Assembly (NCBI GenBank): GCA_938011245.1
Contig: CALLUJ010000033.1
Coordinates: forward strand, 1-64,000
DNA from: an uncultured Aquimarina sp.
GTDB taxonomy: Bacteria; Bacteroidota; Bacteroidia; Flavobacteriales; Flavobacteriaceae
Direction: 5' to 3'
Length of the DNA stretch: 64,000 nucleotides
Shown here: piece after piece, positions 39,662-48,921 of the stretch
How the letters are laid out: every line of letters begins with the position of its first letter
How positions within the stretch are numbered: the stretch's first letter is position 1
Position numbers and translations under genes: made by a program
Notes under the pieces: model-generated
Database searches by the model: none
What the model saw: only the letters and a program-made list of their open reading frames with translations
Told to the model about the DNA's origin: nothing

Positions 39662-39673
39662 ATTTTGCGTTTC

Positions 39674-40423
39674 TTAGGTCAACATTCCTCCATCAACATT
39701 AAGTACCTGTCCTGTAACATAAGTACTTAAGTCGCTACCCAAATATACACAAGCATTTGCAATATCTTCTGGGGATCCTCCTCTTTTTAATGGAATTCCA
39801 GCTCTCCACCCTTCAACTACCTTCTCATCTAACTTTGCAGTCATTTCTGTTTCTATAAAACCAGGAGCTACTACATTACATCGAATATTACGCGATCCTA
39901 ATTCTAAAGCTACAGACTTAGAAAAACCAATAATTCCTGCTTTTGAAGCGGCATAGTTAGTTTGTCCTGCATTTCCTTTTACACCAACTACAGAACTCAT
40001 GTTAATTATAGATCCTTGTCTCTGTTTTAACATAGTACGTTGTACTGCTTTGGTCATATTAAATACCGACTTTAAATTAACTTCTATAACCGTATCAAAA
40101 TCTTCTTCGCTAATACGCATTAATAAATTATCTTTAGTAATACCTGCATTATTAATTAAAATATCAATTTTTCCGTTAAAATCTTTTAATATCTCTGCAA
40201 CTAAATCTTGTGCTGCTTGGAAATTTGCAGCATTACTTTGGTATGCTTTAGCTTTCACTCCTAAAGCTGTTAATTCTGTTGCTAATTCTTCTGCTGCTGC
40301 AGAAGAAGAACTGTAGGTAAATGCTACATTTGCTCCGTGCTGTGCAAATACTTGTGCTATTCCTTTACCTATTCCACGACTTCCACCTGTAATAATTGCT
40401 GTTTTGCCTTCTAATAATTTCAT
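39674..40423 (-). CDS. fabG: 3-oxoacyl-[ACP] reductase
   Basis: TGGSRGIGKGIAQ, NNAGITKDNLLMR, YAASKAGIIGFSKS. Confidence 0.95.
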   Translation of the reverse strand: MKLLEGKTAIITGGSRGIGKGIAQVFAQHGANVAFTYSSSSAAAEELATELTALGVKAKAYQSNAANFQAAQDLVAEILKDFNGKIDILINNAGITKDNLLMRISEEDFDTVIEVNLKSVFNMTKAVQRTMLKQRQGSIINMSSVVGVKGNAGQTNYAASKAGIIGFSKSVALELGSRNIRCNVVAPGFIETEMTAKLDEKVVEGWRAGIPLKRGGSPEDIANACVYLGSDLSTYVTGQVLNVDGGMLT

Positions 40424-40517
40424 AGTTAATTATGCTGAAAATGTTTTCGAGTATTCAAATATAACAAATACGATACGTGTTCTTCCGTTTTTAAAATAAA
40501 AAGTAAAAACACCTACA

Positions 40518-41198
40518 TTATTTCAATAACGATTCTCCATTTAAATCGGTCGTTAAAATATCACTCATCAAGTCAAAATAAGGTCGTAATAACTTAAAAT
40601 GTGCTATTACTTTATCTGAGAAATATGGATCTAACACTTCTTTATCTGTATAAAAGTGTTGAAAAAAGAAAGACTTGTTTTTAATTAAATCTATAGCTGG
40701 ATGTGTTTTTTCAAAACCTTTAGGAGCCGTTTTTAATTGATTATACGGTACAAATTCATTTCCATATACTTTAGAAAACTCTTTATTATTCATAATCTCT
40801 CGCATCTCACTATCGTCCATTTCAAACTCTTTACGAATACGCAACAAATCTGCTGGATTAGGTGCAAAAAAACCTCCTCCCACAAATGAGTTTCCCGATT
40901 CAATACTTAAAAAATAACTCCCCCTTCTAGCTTCTCCTTCTCTTTTAAACAGCATTGACCGATTCGTTTTATATGGAGTTTTATCTTTACTAAATCGTAT
41001 ATCTCTGTAAATGCGATATACTTTCATTTTCTCTATTTGATCTGTTTCTTCTAACCCTTTTAAAGTTTTTGCTCCAAAAGATTTAAAATCGGTTTCTTCT
41101 TTTTTAAATCGAGCTTTTTGAGAATCAAACCACTCTCTGTTATTATTGTTTTTAAGTTCTTCTAAAAAAACTAATAAACTTTTAGGAATTCCTGCCAT
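40518..41198 (-). CDS. DUF2461-type protein
   Basis: NNREWFDSQKARFKKEE; YRIYRDIRFSKDKTPYKTN. Confidence 0.9.
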   Translation of the reverse strand: MAGIPKSLLVFLEELKNNNNREWFDSQKARFKKEETDFKSFGAKTLKGLEETDQIEKMKVYRIYRDIRFSKDKTPYKTNRSMLFKREGEARRGSYFLSIESGNSFVGGGFFAPNPADLLRIRKEFEMDDSEMREIMNNKEFSKVYGNEFVPYNQLKTAPKGFEKTHPAIDLIKNKSFFFQHFYTDKEVLDPYFSDKVIAHFKLLRPYFDLMSDILTTDLNGESLLK

Positions 41199-41326
41199 TT
41201 TTATGAAAGTTATATGCTGCTATACGTCGAAAGATAAAACTACAATTATTTTTTACGATTAGAAATGGGTTTTATTAAAATACATCTATAAATAAGTATA
41301 TTTACCTACAAAGTTTATTTTAAATA

Positions 41327-42130
41327 ATGAATAATCCCAAGCAACATACTATTACCGCTATAGAATCTCAAAAAAAGAATCTCAATTTACCTATTAGATT
41401 AAAGGAACGTACCGAATTTTTCACGTCGCTTCTTTTCGAAACATTGTTTGATATGGAAGCCGATGTTCCTAAAAACATTGATTTATTAGCTTCTATTTTT
41501 AGTGATTTATCCGATTTAGCTTGTTGGAAGCACGATGAATCTTGCAGTGAAATATGGGACGATTACTTAACGCGTTTTCCTACTATTTTAGAGAAATTAC
41601 AATTAGATGCTAAAGCCTTTTTAGATAGCGACCCAGCAGCAAACTCTATAGAAGAAGTATATTTAGCTTATCCTGGTTTTTTTGCCATTGCAGTGTATAG
41701 ATTTAGTCACGAACTATACCTAATGGGATTCCCTTTAGTACCTCGTTTAATGACAGAATATGCTCATCGTTTAACAGGAACCGAAATTAATGCTGGTGCT
41801 CAAATTGGTGATTCCTTTTTTATAGACCATGCCACTGGAACCATTATTGGGGAGACTGTTATTATAAAAAATAATGTAAAAATATACCAAGGAGTTACTT
41901 TAGGTGCTAAATATGTTACTCGCGATTTAAAAGGAACTAAACGTCATCCAACAGTAGAAGATAATGTGATTATCTATGCCAACGCAACTATACTTGGTGG
42001 AGATACTATAATAGGTAAAAATAGTGTTATTGGAGGAAATGTATGGCTAACTAAATCTGTCCCTAAAAATTCAGTAATTTCTATAAATCGTCAGTTAAAT
42101 ATTAAAACACAAGATATTTATGATAAATAA
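41327..42130 (+). CDS. cysE: Serine O-acetyltransferase
   Basis: IDHATGTIIGETVIIKNNVKIYQGVTLG; hexapeptide repeats. Confidence 0.92.
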   Translation: MNNPKQHTITAIESQKKNLNLPIRLKERTEFFTSLLFETLFDMEADVPKNIDLLASIFSDLSDLACWKHDESCSEIWDDYLTRFPTILEKLQLDAKAFLDSDPAANSIEEVYLAYPGFFAIAVYRFSHELYLMGFPLVPRLMTEYAHRLTGTEINAGAQIGDSFFIDHATGTIIGETVIIKNNVKIYQGVTLGAKYVTRDLKGTKRHPTVEDNVIIYANATILGGDTIIGKNSVIGGNVWLTKSVPKNSVISINRQLNIKTQDIYDK

Positions 42131-43007
42131 AAACATTTTAAATCTTATTGGAAATACGCCTTTAGTAAAGGCTAAAAATATTATCGATAATCCTAACATT
42201 ACGTTATTCTTAAAGCTAGAAGGAGATAATCCAGGAGGAAGTGTTAAAGATCGTGCTGCCTATAATATGATTAAATCAGCCTTAGACAGAGGTGAAATTA
42301 ATACTCAAACCAACTTAATAGAAGCTACTAGTGGAAATACAGGGATTGCTTTAGCTATGATTGCAGGCTTGTTTAAATTGAATATTGAATTGGTTATGCC
42401 GGAAAACGCAACGAAAGAACGTGTACAAACAATGCGCGCTTATGGAGCAAAGGTAACACTAACTTCTAAAGATATAGGAATTGAAGGGGCCAGAGACTAT
42501 GCCGAAAACAAGGTTAAAAACGAGGGGTTTGTAATGTTAAATCAATTTGGAAACGATGATAATTGGAAAGCTCATTATAAAACTACCGGACCCGAAATTT
42601 GGAAAGATACTTGTGGAAAAATAACTCATTTTGTTTCTGCCATGGGAACTACAGGAACAATTATGGGAACTTCTACCTTTTTAAAAGAAAAAAATAACGA
42701 AATTCAAATTGTAGGAGCCCAGCCTACCGATGGTTCTAGTATTCCTGGTATTAGAAAATGGCCTAAAGAATACCTCCCTACTATTTTTGATGCTAAAAAA
42801 GTAGATCAAGTTATAGAAGTAAGTCAAGTAGAAGCTACTGTAATGGCAAAACGCTTAGCCAAAGAAGAAGGTGTTTTTTCTGGTATGAGTAGTGGTGGTT
42901 CTGTTTGCGCTGCATTAAAATTAGCTTCTACTTTAAAAGAAGGTATAATAGTTGCCATTATTTGCGATCGAGGTGATCGTTATCTTTCTTCAGATTTATT
43001 CTTATAA
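42120..43007 (+). CDS. cysM: Cysteine synthase
   Basis: GNTPLVKAKNI, GGSVKDRAAYNMI, EATSGNTGIALA. Confidence 0.93.
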   Translation: MINKNILNLIGNTPLVKAKNIIDNPNITLFLKLEGDNPGGSVKDRAAYNMIKSALDRGEINTQTNLIEATSGNTGIALAMIAGLFKLNIELVMPENATKERVQTMRAYGAKVTLTSKDIGIEGARDYAENKVKNEGFVMLNQFGNDDNWKAHYKTTGPEIWKDTCGKITHFVSAMGTTGTIMGTSTFLKEKNNEIQIVGAQPTDGSSIPGIRKWPKEYLPTIFDAKKVDQVIEVSQVEATVMAKRLAKEEGVFSGMSSGGSVCAALKLASTLKEGIIVAIICDRGDRYLSSDLFL

Positions 43008-43132
43008 ATTGCAATAACTGCTTTGCAAAACCCACATATTAATAATACAGAGACTACTAAACATATTTATTAAAAAAAATATAATTAATTTGTATTAAAA
43101 TGTTTTTTTTATAAGTTTGAACTGTAATAAAA

Positions 43133-43150
43133 AAAATTACCGTTAAAATA
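43133..43150. promoter_or_regulatory. Candidate Rrf2 operator upstream of the rrf2 gene
   Basis: TGTAATAAAAAAAATTAC, preceded by AAC as at 43585. Confidence 0.45.
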
Positions 43151-43158
43151 GAATCAAA

Positions 43159-43569
43159 TTGGTAAAAAGTAAATTTTCCATATCACTACATATAATGTCT
43201 CTTTTAGCCTATTACCCTAAAGAATGGCATTCCTCTTCTAAAATAGCTGTTAGCCTTAACATAAACCCTGTTTTAGTTAGAAAAGAAATTAAAACATTAA
43301 AAGAAAACGGTCTTATAGAAAGTAAAGAAGGAAAAAACGGAGGTATAAAGCTTGGTAAATCGGCTAAAAGTATTACACTAGCAGATATTTTTAGAGCAGC
43401 AAAGGGTAGTAATCATGTACTAAATCTTGCCCGTAATTTGCCCGATGCTACTTGCAAAATTGGTGGACAAATTAATGAAAAGCTCATAGCCATGTTTCAT
43501 GACATTGACCGTGCTATAGTAGAAGCTCTAGAAAATCAGACTTTAGAAGCGTTTAAAAATCAATTTTAG
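43159..43569 (+). CDS. Rrf2-family transcriptional regulator
   Basis: SISLHIMSLLAYYP...VLVRKEIKTLKENGLIESKEGKNGGIKLGKSAKSITLADIFRA; TTG start. Confidence 0.88.
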   Translation: MVKSKFSISLHIMSLLAYYPKEWHSSSKIAVSLNINPVLVRKEIKTLKENGLIESKEGKNGGIKLGKSAKSITLADIFRAAKGSNHVLNLARNLPDATCKIGGQINEKLIAMFHDIDRAIVEALENQTLEAFKNQF

Positions 43570-43584
43570 TTTTTTAACAAAAAC

Positions 43585-43603
43585 TGTAATAAAAATTATT
43601 ACA
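43585..43603. promoter_or_regulatory. Candidate Rrf2 operator (perfect palindrome)
   Basis: TGTAATAA-AAA-TTATTACA. Confidence 0.55.
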
Positions 43604-43815
43604 ATAAATATTACAACAGCAAAACAAGAAACATGAATAACCTATACTTTTAAAAAAGATAGAAAACAAAATATGAAACCCCTCAATAGGTATTATTAAT
43701 ACATACTTTTGAGTATAAGTATGGTTTAATCGTTCTAAGCAACGAATGCTTCTTAATAAAAGAGCATCAAGATTAATTAAAAAATTCATATAATAAATAA
43801 ATAAATAAAAAAGAA

Positions 43816-44700
43816 ATGAAAGTATTTGTAACAGGCGCTACTGGATTTCAAGGTGGAAACATAGCAGGAGCATTATTAAAAGAGAATCATCAAATCACAA
43901 CTCTTAAACGAGACCCAAACGCAGGCATGCCTGCAATGAATGGTATAGAGGTTATACAAGGAGGGCTGGAGAGTACAGAAGCATTAGCTAAAGCCATGAG
44001 TGGTACACAAGTTGCTGTTTACTCTTTCCCTCTTATTTTTGATATGGAGCTTGCAAAAGCATATACCGAAAACTTTGTAGTAGCAGCAAAACAAGAAAAC
44101 GTTTCGTTAGTAATTTTCAATACCACATTTCACCTTGCTAAAGAAGAGACTGGCTTTTTAGCGTTAGATATGAAAATTGCTATGAAAAAAATATTCGATA
44201 ATTCTGGTTTAAACGTGATTACATTGGTTCCTGATATTTATTTAGATAATATTGCTGCTCCATGGTCTATACCCGTAATGCTAGAACACAAAATTGTTCC
44301 TTACCCACTAGCATCAAATAAAAAAAATCCATGGATTAGTCATTCCGATTTAGGAAAATACGTAGCTAAAGCTTTAACAAAACCCGAGTTAGCAGGACAA
44401 ACATTACCAATCGGTGGTAATCTTTTAACAGGAAATGAAATTACAGCAACTATAGCTTCTAAAATAGATCAAGAACTAAATTTTGTTTCTGTTCCTGTAA
44501 ATGAGTTTGAGCAACAATTAACACCAGGATTTGGTGAATTGGCGGCAAAAGAGATTTCTAATCTTTATCGTTATGTAGAACAAAACTACAATGATTTTAT
44601 AAATAAAGACTTTGACAATACAAACAAATTGTTGGATATAAAGCCACAATCTCTTAACGAATGGTCTAACTCTGTTAATTGGAGTTTATCTCCAGTATAA
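43816..44700 (+). CDS. NmrA-like NAD(P)-binding protein
   Basis: VFVTGATGFQGGNIAGALLKENHQITTLKRDP. Confidence 0.88.
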   Translation: MKVFVTGATGFQGGNIAGALLKENHQITTLKRDPNAGMPAMNGIEVIQGGLESTEALAKAMSGTQVAVYSFPLIFDMELAKAYTENFVVAAKQENVSLVIFNTTFHLAKEETGFLALDMKIAMKKIFDNSGLNVITLVPDIYLDNIAAPWSIPVMLEHKIVPYPLASNKKNPWISHSDLGKYVAKALTKPELAGQTLPIGGNLLTGNEITATIASKIDQELNFVSVPVNEFEQQLTPGFGELAAKEISNLYRYVEQNYNDFINKDFDNTNKLLDIKPQSLNEWSNSVNWSLSPV

Positions 44701-44746
44701 CATCTTTTAAATAAATTCTTAAAAATTCTTATTTAAATGTATATCG

Positions 44747-45682
44747 ATGAAAAACACACACTTCCATCAAGGCGAATTAGAAATTCAAAATAAATACAAT
44801 ATCTGGCATGATCCTGCATTAGCAGAGCGATTACTAAAAGATCATATTGTAGAGCAATTAATCCCCTTTATCGAAAAACAATCTACAATAATTTTAAGTT
44901 CTTTGGACTTAGACGGAAACATTTGGACATCTATGCTTCTTGGGAATGAAGAATTTGTTAAAGTAAAAACACGTAAAAAAATTGAAATCTATTTAGATCA
45001 ATTAAAAAGCACTCAATCAGAAATTTTGTTCACTAATTTAAGACCTAAATCTAAAATTGGAGTTTTATTTATAGATACCGCTAGCAGAACAAGGTACCGA
45101 TTAAATGGTTATGCTACTCTACTTTCTAATAAAATAGAAATAACAGTATCTGAAGCTTATCCTAATTGCCCTAAATATATTCAACAACGAATACCTGTAT
45201 TCTCAAAAGAACCTTCTGAACTAGGTATAAAGGAATCTAAAGGACAAGCACTTAACAGTTTTCATAAAACATGGATTAAAAGTGCCGATACTTTTTTTAT
45301 GAGTAGTATGAATAAAGCAGGTGATATGGATGCTTCACATAGAGGAGGCGCTCCCGGCTTTATCGAAATTTTAGAAGACGGTACCTTAAAAATTCCTGAT
45401 TATATTGGAAATAATCTCTTTAACACATTAGGTAACTTATTAAAAGTGCCTAAAGCAGGTTTATTATTTCTCGATTTTAAAGAAGGACATTCACTTCAAC
45501 TTACAGGGAAAACAGAACTTATTTTTGATCAAGAAGAAAATACAGATTTTGAAAAAACAATGGGAACAGGGCGGTATTGGATATTCAAAACAACTCAATG
45601 GATACAAACTAAAGTCCATCATAAAATAGATTGGAAGTTAATTAGCTTTTCCCCCTTTAATCCCAAAATAAAACAATTATAA
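44747..45682 (+). CDS. Pyridoxamine-5'-phosphate-oxidase-like flavin-binding protein
   Basis: PFIEKQSTIILSSLDLDGNIWTSMLLG; GAPGFIEILEDGTLKIPDYIGNNLFNTLGNLL. Confidence 0.82.
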   Translation: MKNTHFHQGELEIQNKYNIWHDPALAERLLKDHIVEQLIPFIEKQSTIILSSLDLDGNIWTSMLLGNEEFVKVKTRKKIEIYLDQLKSTQSEILFTNLRPKSKIGVLFIDTASRTRYRLNGYATLLSNKIEITVSEAYPNCPKYIQQRIPVFSKEPSELGIKESKGQALNSFHKTWIKSADTFFMSSMNKAGDMDASHRGGAPGFIEILEDGTLKIPDYIGNNLFNTLGNLLKVPKAGLLFLDFKEGHSLQLTGKTELIFDQEENTDFEKTMGTGRYWIFKTTQWIQTKVHHKIDWKLISFSPFNPKIKQL

Positions 45683-45695
45683 ATAATAAAAAACA

Positions 45696-46094
45696 ATGAA
45701 TAAAAATTTAATAGAAGAAGTCAGAAATGCACTTAATCGTTGGCTAAAAGCATTTAATGATAACGACATTGAAGCATTAATGGCCATATACGACCCAGAA
45801 ATTGTTTATGCCAATAGTGCCAAACCTATAGAAATTGGAATTCCTGCAGTAAAAGCAGGTTTTATAAATAGTTTTGCAATTAAACCAAAAGTGTTTTTTA
45901 AAGAAGAACAAGCTATTGCAGTAGATGGCTTAGGCTATCTTGCGGGACAGTTTAGAGTTGCTGGCACACATCCTGAAGATGGTAGTAACGTAGGTGAAGT
46001 TGGCCGTGTTGTTGTTATTTTTCGAAAAAATGATGCTGGAGAATGGAAATTAGTGTTTGATATGGATAATCGTCCACCAGATGTAACTATTTAA
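45696..46094 (+). CDS. NTF2/SnoaL-like protein, paralog 1
   Basis: RNALNRWLKAFNDNDIEALMAIYDPEIVYAN...WKLVFDMDNRPPDVTI. Confidence 0.85.
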   Translation: MNKNLIEEVRNALNRWLKAFNDNDIEALMAIYDPEIVYANSAKPIEIGIPAVKAGFINSFAIKPKVFFKEEQAIAVDGLGYLAGQFRVAGTHPEDGSNVGEVGRVVVIFRKNDAGEWKLVFDMDNRPPDVTI

Positions 46095-46098
46095 AAAA

Positions 46099-46497
46099 AT
46101 GAACAAAGACCTAACACAAGAAATAAGAATTGCTCTAAACCAATGGTTAGAAGCATTTAACAGCAATAACATAGAATCTGTAATAGCACTTTACGATCCA
46201 GAAATTGTTTTCGCCAATCAGTCAAACCCTATAGCTATAGGAATACCCGCAGTAAAAGAAGGATTAATAAAAAGTTTTGCTGTTAAACCAAAACTATCGT
46301 TTAAGGAAGAGCAAATAATTGCTACAGACGGTCTTGGTTATGCTACAGGACAGTATAAAATGACTGGAATACACCCTCAAGATGGAAGCTCTATAAAAGG
46401 AACCGGTCGTGTCGTGGCTATTTTTCGAAAAGATAGTACCGGAAAATGGAAATTAGTATTTGATATGGACAACTGTCCACCAGATGTAACTTTATAA
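46099..46497 (+). CDS. NTF2/SnoaL-like protein, paralog 2
   Basis: Clear paralog of 45696-46094: ...WKLVFDMDNCPPDVTL. Confidence 0.85.
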   Translation: MNKDLTQEIRIALNQWLEAFNSNNIESVIALYDPEIVFANQSNPIAIGIPAVKEGLIKSFAVKPKLSFKEEQIIATDGLGYATGQYKMTGIHPQDGSSIKGTGRVVAIFRKDSTGKWKLVFDMDNCPPDVTL

Positions 46498-46508
46498 ATA
46501 TAACAAAA

Positions 46509-46895
46509 ATGATAACTAGAAAAGCAATGCGACCTAGAGATGTCGCCGATCAAATTAGCGAATGTATATTAGAAGGAAATATAGAAAATATTTTAGATTT
46601 TTTTCATCCAGATTATATTATGTCCTTCCCCCCTTCCGAACCTCTTAAATCTGGCTTAGAAACCATACGAGAAAGCTTTAAACCTTTTATAGAAACAAAA
46701 GCTAGACTTATAAGCAACGTTACTGGAGAATTAATAAATGGAGATACTGCTCTGGTACAAGCAAACTGGAGTATAATTGATGGTTCTAAAAATAAATTAG
46801 CTGAAGGTTCTTCTACAGAAGTACTTAAAAAACGTAAAGATGGCTCTTGGCAATATTTTATAGATTGTCCTTTAGGTTTACCTCCTGTAAAATAA
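46509..46895 (+). CDS. NTF2/SnoaL-like protein, paralog 3 (more diverged)
   Basis: ISECILEGNIENILDFFHPDYIMSFPPSEPLKSGLETIRESFKPFIE. Confidence 0.75.
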   Translation: MITRKAMRPRDVADQISECILEGNIENILDFFHPDYIMSFPPSEPLKSGLETIRESFKPFIETKARLISNVTGELINGDTALVQANWSIIDGSKNKLAEGSSTEVLKKRKDGSWQYFIDCPLGLPPVK

Positions 46896-46938
46896 GACTG
46901 TATTCAGTTTTAAAACTAAAATAAGTTAGAATACATCT

Positions 46939-46980
46939 AGTTAATTGCATCTAAATAAATTTGTTTAAGTGCAATTAACT
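46939..46980. repeat. Inverted repeat downstream of the NTF2 cluster
   Basis: AGTTAATTGCA...TGCAATTAACT, perfect 11-bp arms, 20-nt loop. Confidence 0.6.
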
Positions 46981-47149
46981 TAGATTTATTTTGAGTAAAA
47001 ATGGACATTAAATTCTTTATGAGTCATTTATTAATTAATTCTAAAAAAATTACCTCTTTAAAATAGAAAAACAGCAATTTAAGTTTTCACTCAAATTACT
47101 GTTTTCACAAGGGGGCAATTGAAATTATTAAACAGACGTTTACTAAATA

Positions 47150-47518
47150 TTACGCTACCTCTGTTCCTTCTACTGCTTCTGCTTTATGTAAGCTTACTAC
47201 TGTTAAAACAGCTATTCCATTAATCCAATAGTAATATGCATCTATTCCTTTAAATGAAAGAATAAAAGGAGCAACAATAAACACTACTGCAACTAAAAAG
47301 TCTACTATTAAATGTACTTTATACGAAATAACACGGATTACTCCTAAATGATGATTTGTTAATATTGTTAAAATGAAAGCAGCTATTCCCGTTGCAACCG
47401 AAAGCTGTAAAGCTAAAGGGTTGGAGCTTCCTAGCCCAAAAATGAAAGGAAGTACTATTAAAGCAATAGCAACAGGATAGTCTAAAAAGGCGTGTATTCT
47501 TTTGGTTACAAACTTCAT
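47150..47518 (-). CDS. SPW-repeat-like small integral membrane protein
   Basis: FLDYPVAIALIVLPFIFGLGSSNPLALQLSVATGIAAFILTILTNH. Confidence 0.75.
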   Translation of the reverse strand: MKFVTKRIHAFLDYPVAIALIVLPFIFGLGSSNPLALQLSVATGIAAFILTILTNHHLGVIRVISYKVHLIVDFLVAVVFIVAPFILSFKGIDAYYYWINGIAVLTVVSLHKAEAVEGTEVA

Positions 47519-47538
47519 AATCTTAGGATTTATAATTA

Positions 47539-48009
47539 TTAATTGTGGGTTTTACTGAGCTTTTCCCAGTTTTTATCGGCTACGTTTTTCAATTTTTTAT
47601 GATTATTTTCTGCTAACCATAATTGTTTTGCATCAAGCTCTACGTTTTCTAAGTATAAGTAGTATTTTCCGTCTTCTACTATAAATTTATTTGGATTAAC
47701 TCTAAATTTAGCTCCGGCGTAACATCCAAATGCACAAAATCCACCATATTGAGGAAGGTACTTTTCAGGATTTTTATCGAACGTAGACTTTTGCTCTGCC
47801 GATGTAAAATAATATACTATTTTCTTATGTTCTGATTTAAAACTTTTATTTCCTCTTTGCGCTAATCCTAAATCTAAATAAGAAACAGGGCTATAACCTT
47901 CTAAGGCTATATTGCTATTATCAATATTATTTGCTTTATTATCTTGCGCAAATAATGATGTTGCAAATAAAAACGTCATTAATACAATTGCTTTTTTTAA
48001 AATTTTCAT
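47539..48009 (-). CDS. YHS-domain exported protein, copy 1
   Basis: Signal peptide; ALEGYSPVSYLDLGLAQRGNKSFKSEHKKIVYYF...YGGFCAFGCYAG. Confidence 0.85.
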   Translation of the reverse strand: MKILKKAIVLMTFLFATSLFAQDNKANNIDNSNIALEGYSPVSYLDLGLAQRGNKSFKSEHKKIVYYFTSAEQKSTFDKNPEKYLPQYGGFCAFGCYAGAKFRVNPNKFIVEDGKYYLYLENVELDAKQLWLAENNHKKLKNVADKNWEKLSKTHN

Positions 48010-48245
48010 TCTTTATTGTTTAAGTCTTCTTAATCCATTCTCAATTTTATCTGACTTTTGGGGGAATAAGTAGAAGTAATTTTTTAATTTTAGGCTAAAT
48101 ATAATTTAAATTACTTATTATCAGCAGTTTAACTGTGATTTATTGTGTTGTATAATATAAAAGTCTAAACTAAATAGCATTTAAATACTACAAAGAAAGA
48201 TTGGAAACTAGATTTCTCTGTAGTATTCAAAATTCTTACGGTATA

Positions 48246-48716
48246 TTAATTGTGAGTTTTACTAAGTTTATCCCAATTTTTATCAGCTACACTTTTCAAT
48301 TTTTTATGATTATTCTCTGCTAACCATAATTGTTTTGCATCAAGCTCTACGTTTTCTAAGTATAAGTAGTATTTTCCGTCTTCTACTATAAATTTATTTG
48401 GGTTAACTCTAAATTTAGCTCCAGCGTAACACCCAAATGCACAAAATCCACCATATTGAGGAAGGTACTTTTCAGGATTTTTATCGAACGTAGACTTTTG
48501 CTCTGCCGATGTAAAATAATATACTATTTTCTTATGTTCTGATTTAAAACTTTTATTTCCTCTTTGTGCTAATCCTAAATCTAAATAAGAAACAGGGCTA
48601 TAACCTTCTAAGGCTATATTACTGTTATCAATATTATTTGCTTTATTGTCTTGTGCGAACAATGATGTCGCAAATAAAAGTGTTACTAATACGATTGCTT
48701 TTTTTAAAATTTTCAT
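48246..48716 (-). CDS. YHS-domain exported protein, copy 2
   Basis: Differs from copy 1 at 4 of 156 residues by direct comparison. Confidence 0.85.
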   Translation of the reverse strand: MKILKKAIVLVTLLFATSLFAQDNKANNIDNSNIALEGYSPVSYLDLGLAQRGNKSFKSEHKKIVYYFTSAEQKSTFDKNPEKYLPQYGGFCAFGCYAGAKFRVNPNKFIVEDGKYYLYLENVELDAKQLWLAENNHKKLKSVADKNWDKLSKTHN

Positions 48717-48921
48717 TTTTTTGTTTTTTAATAATTATATTGTTTTGTTGATTTTTTATTGTTAGTTTTTTTAAAAACTCTTTCACGACATTAACAATAA
48801 GCTCTAAAAGAACTATTGATTGCACTCTGTAAATTTTTTAGTTCTCCATTTTTGATTGTTTTTATAATTATACAATGCAAAGATGTGAGTAATGTGAAGT
48901 TTAAATACTACAAAAAAAGGA

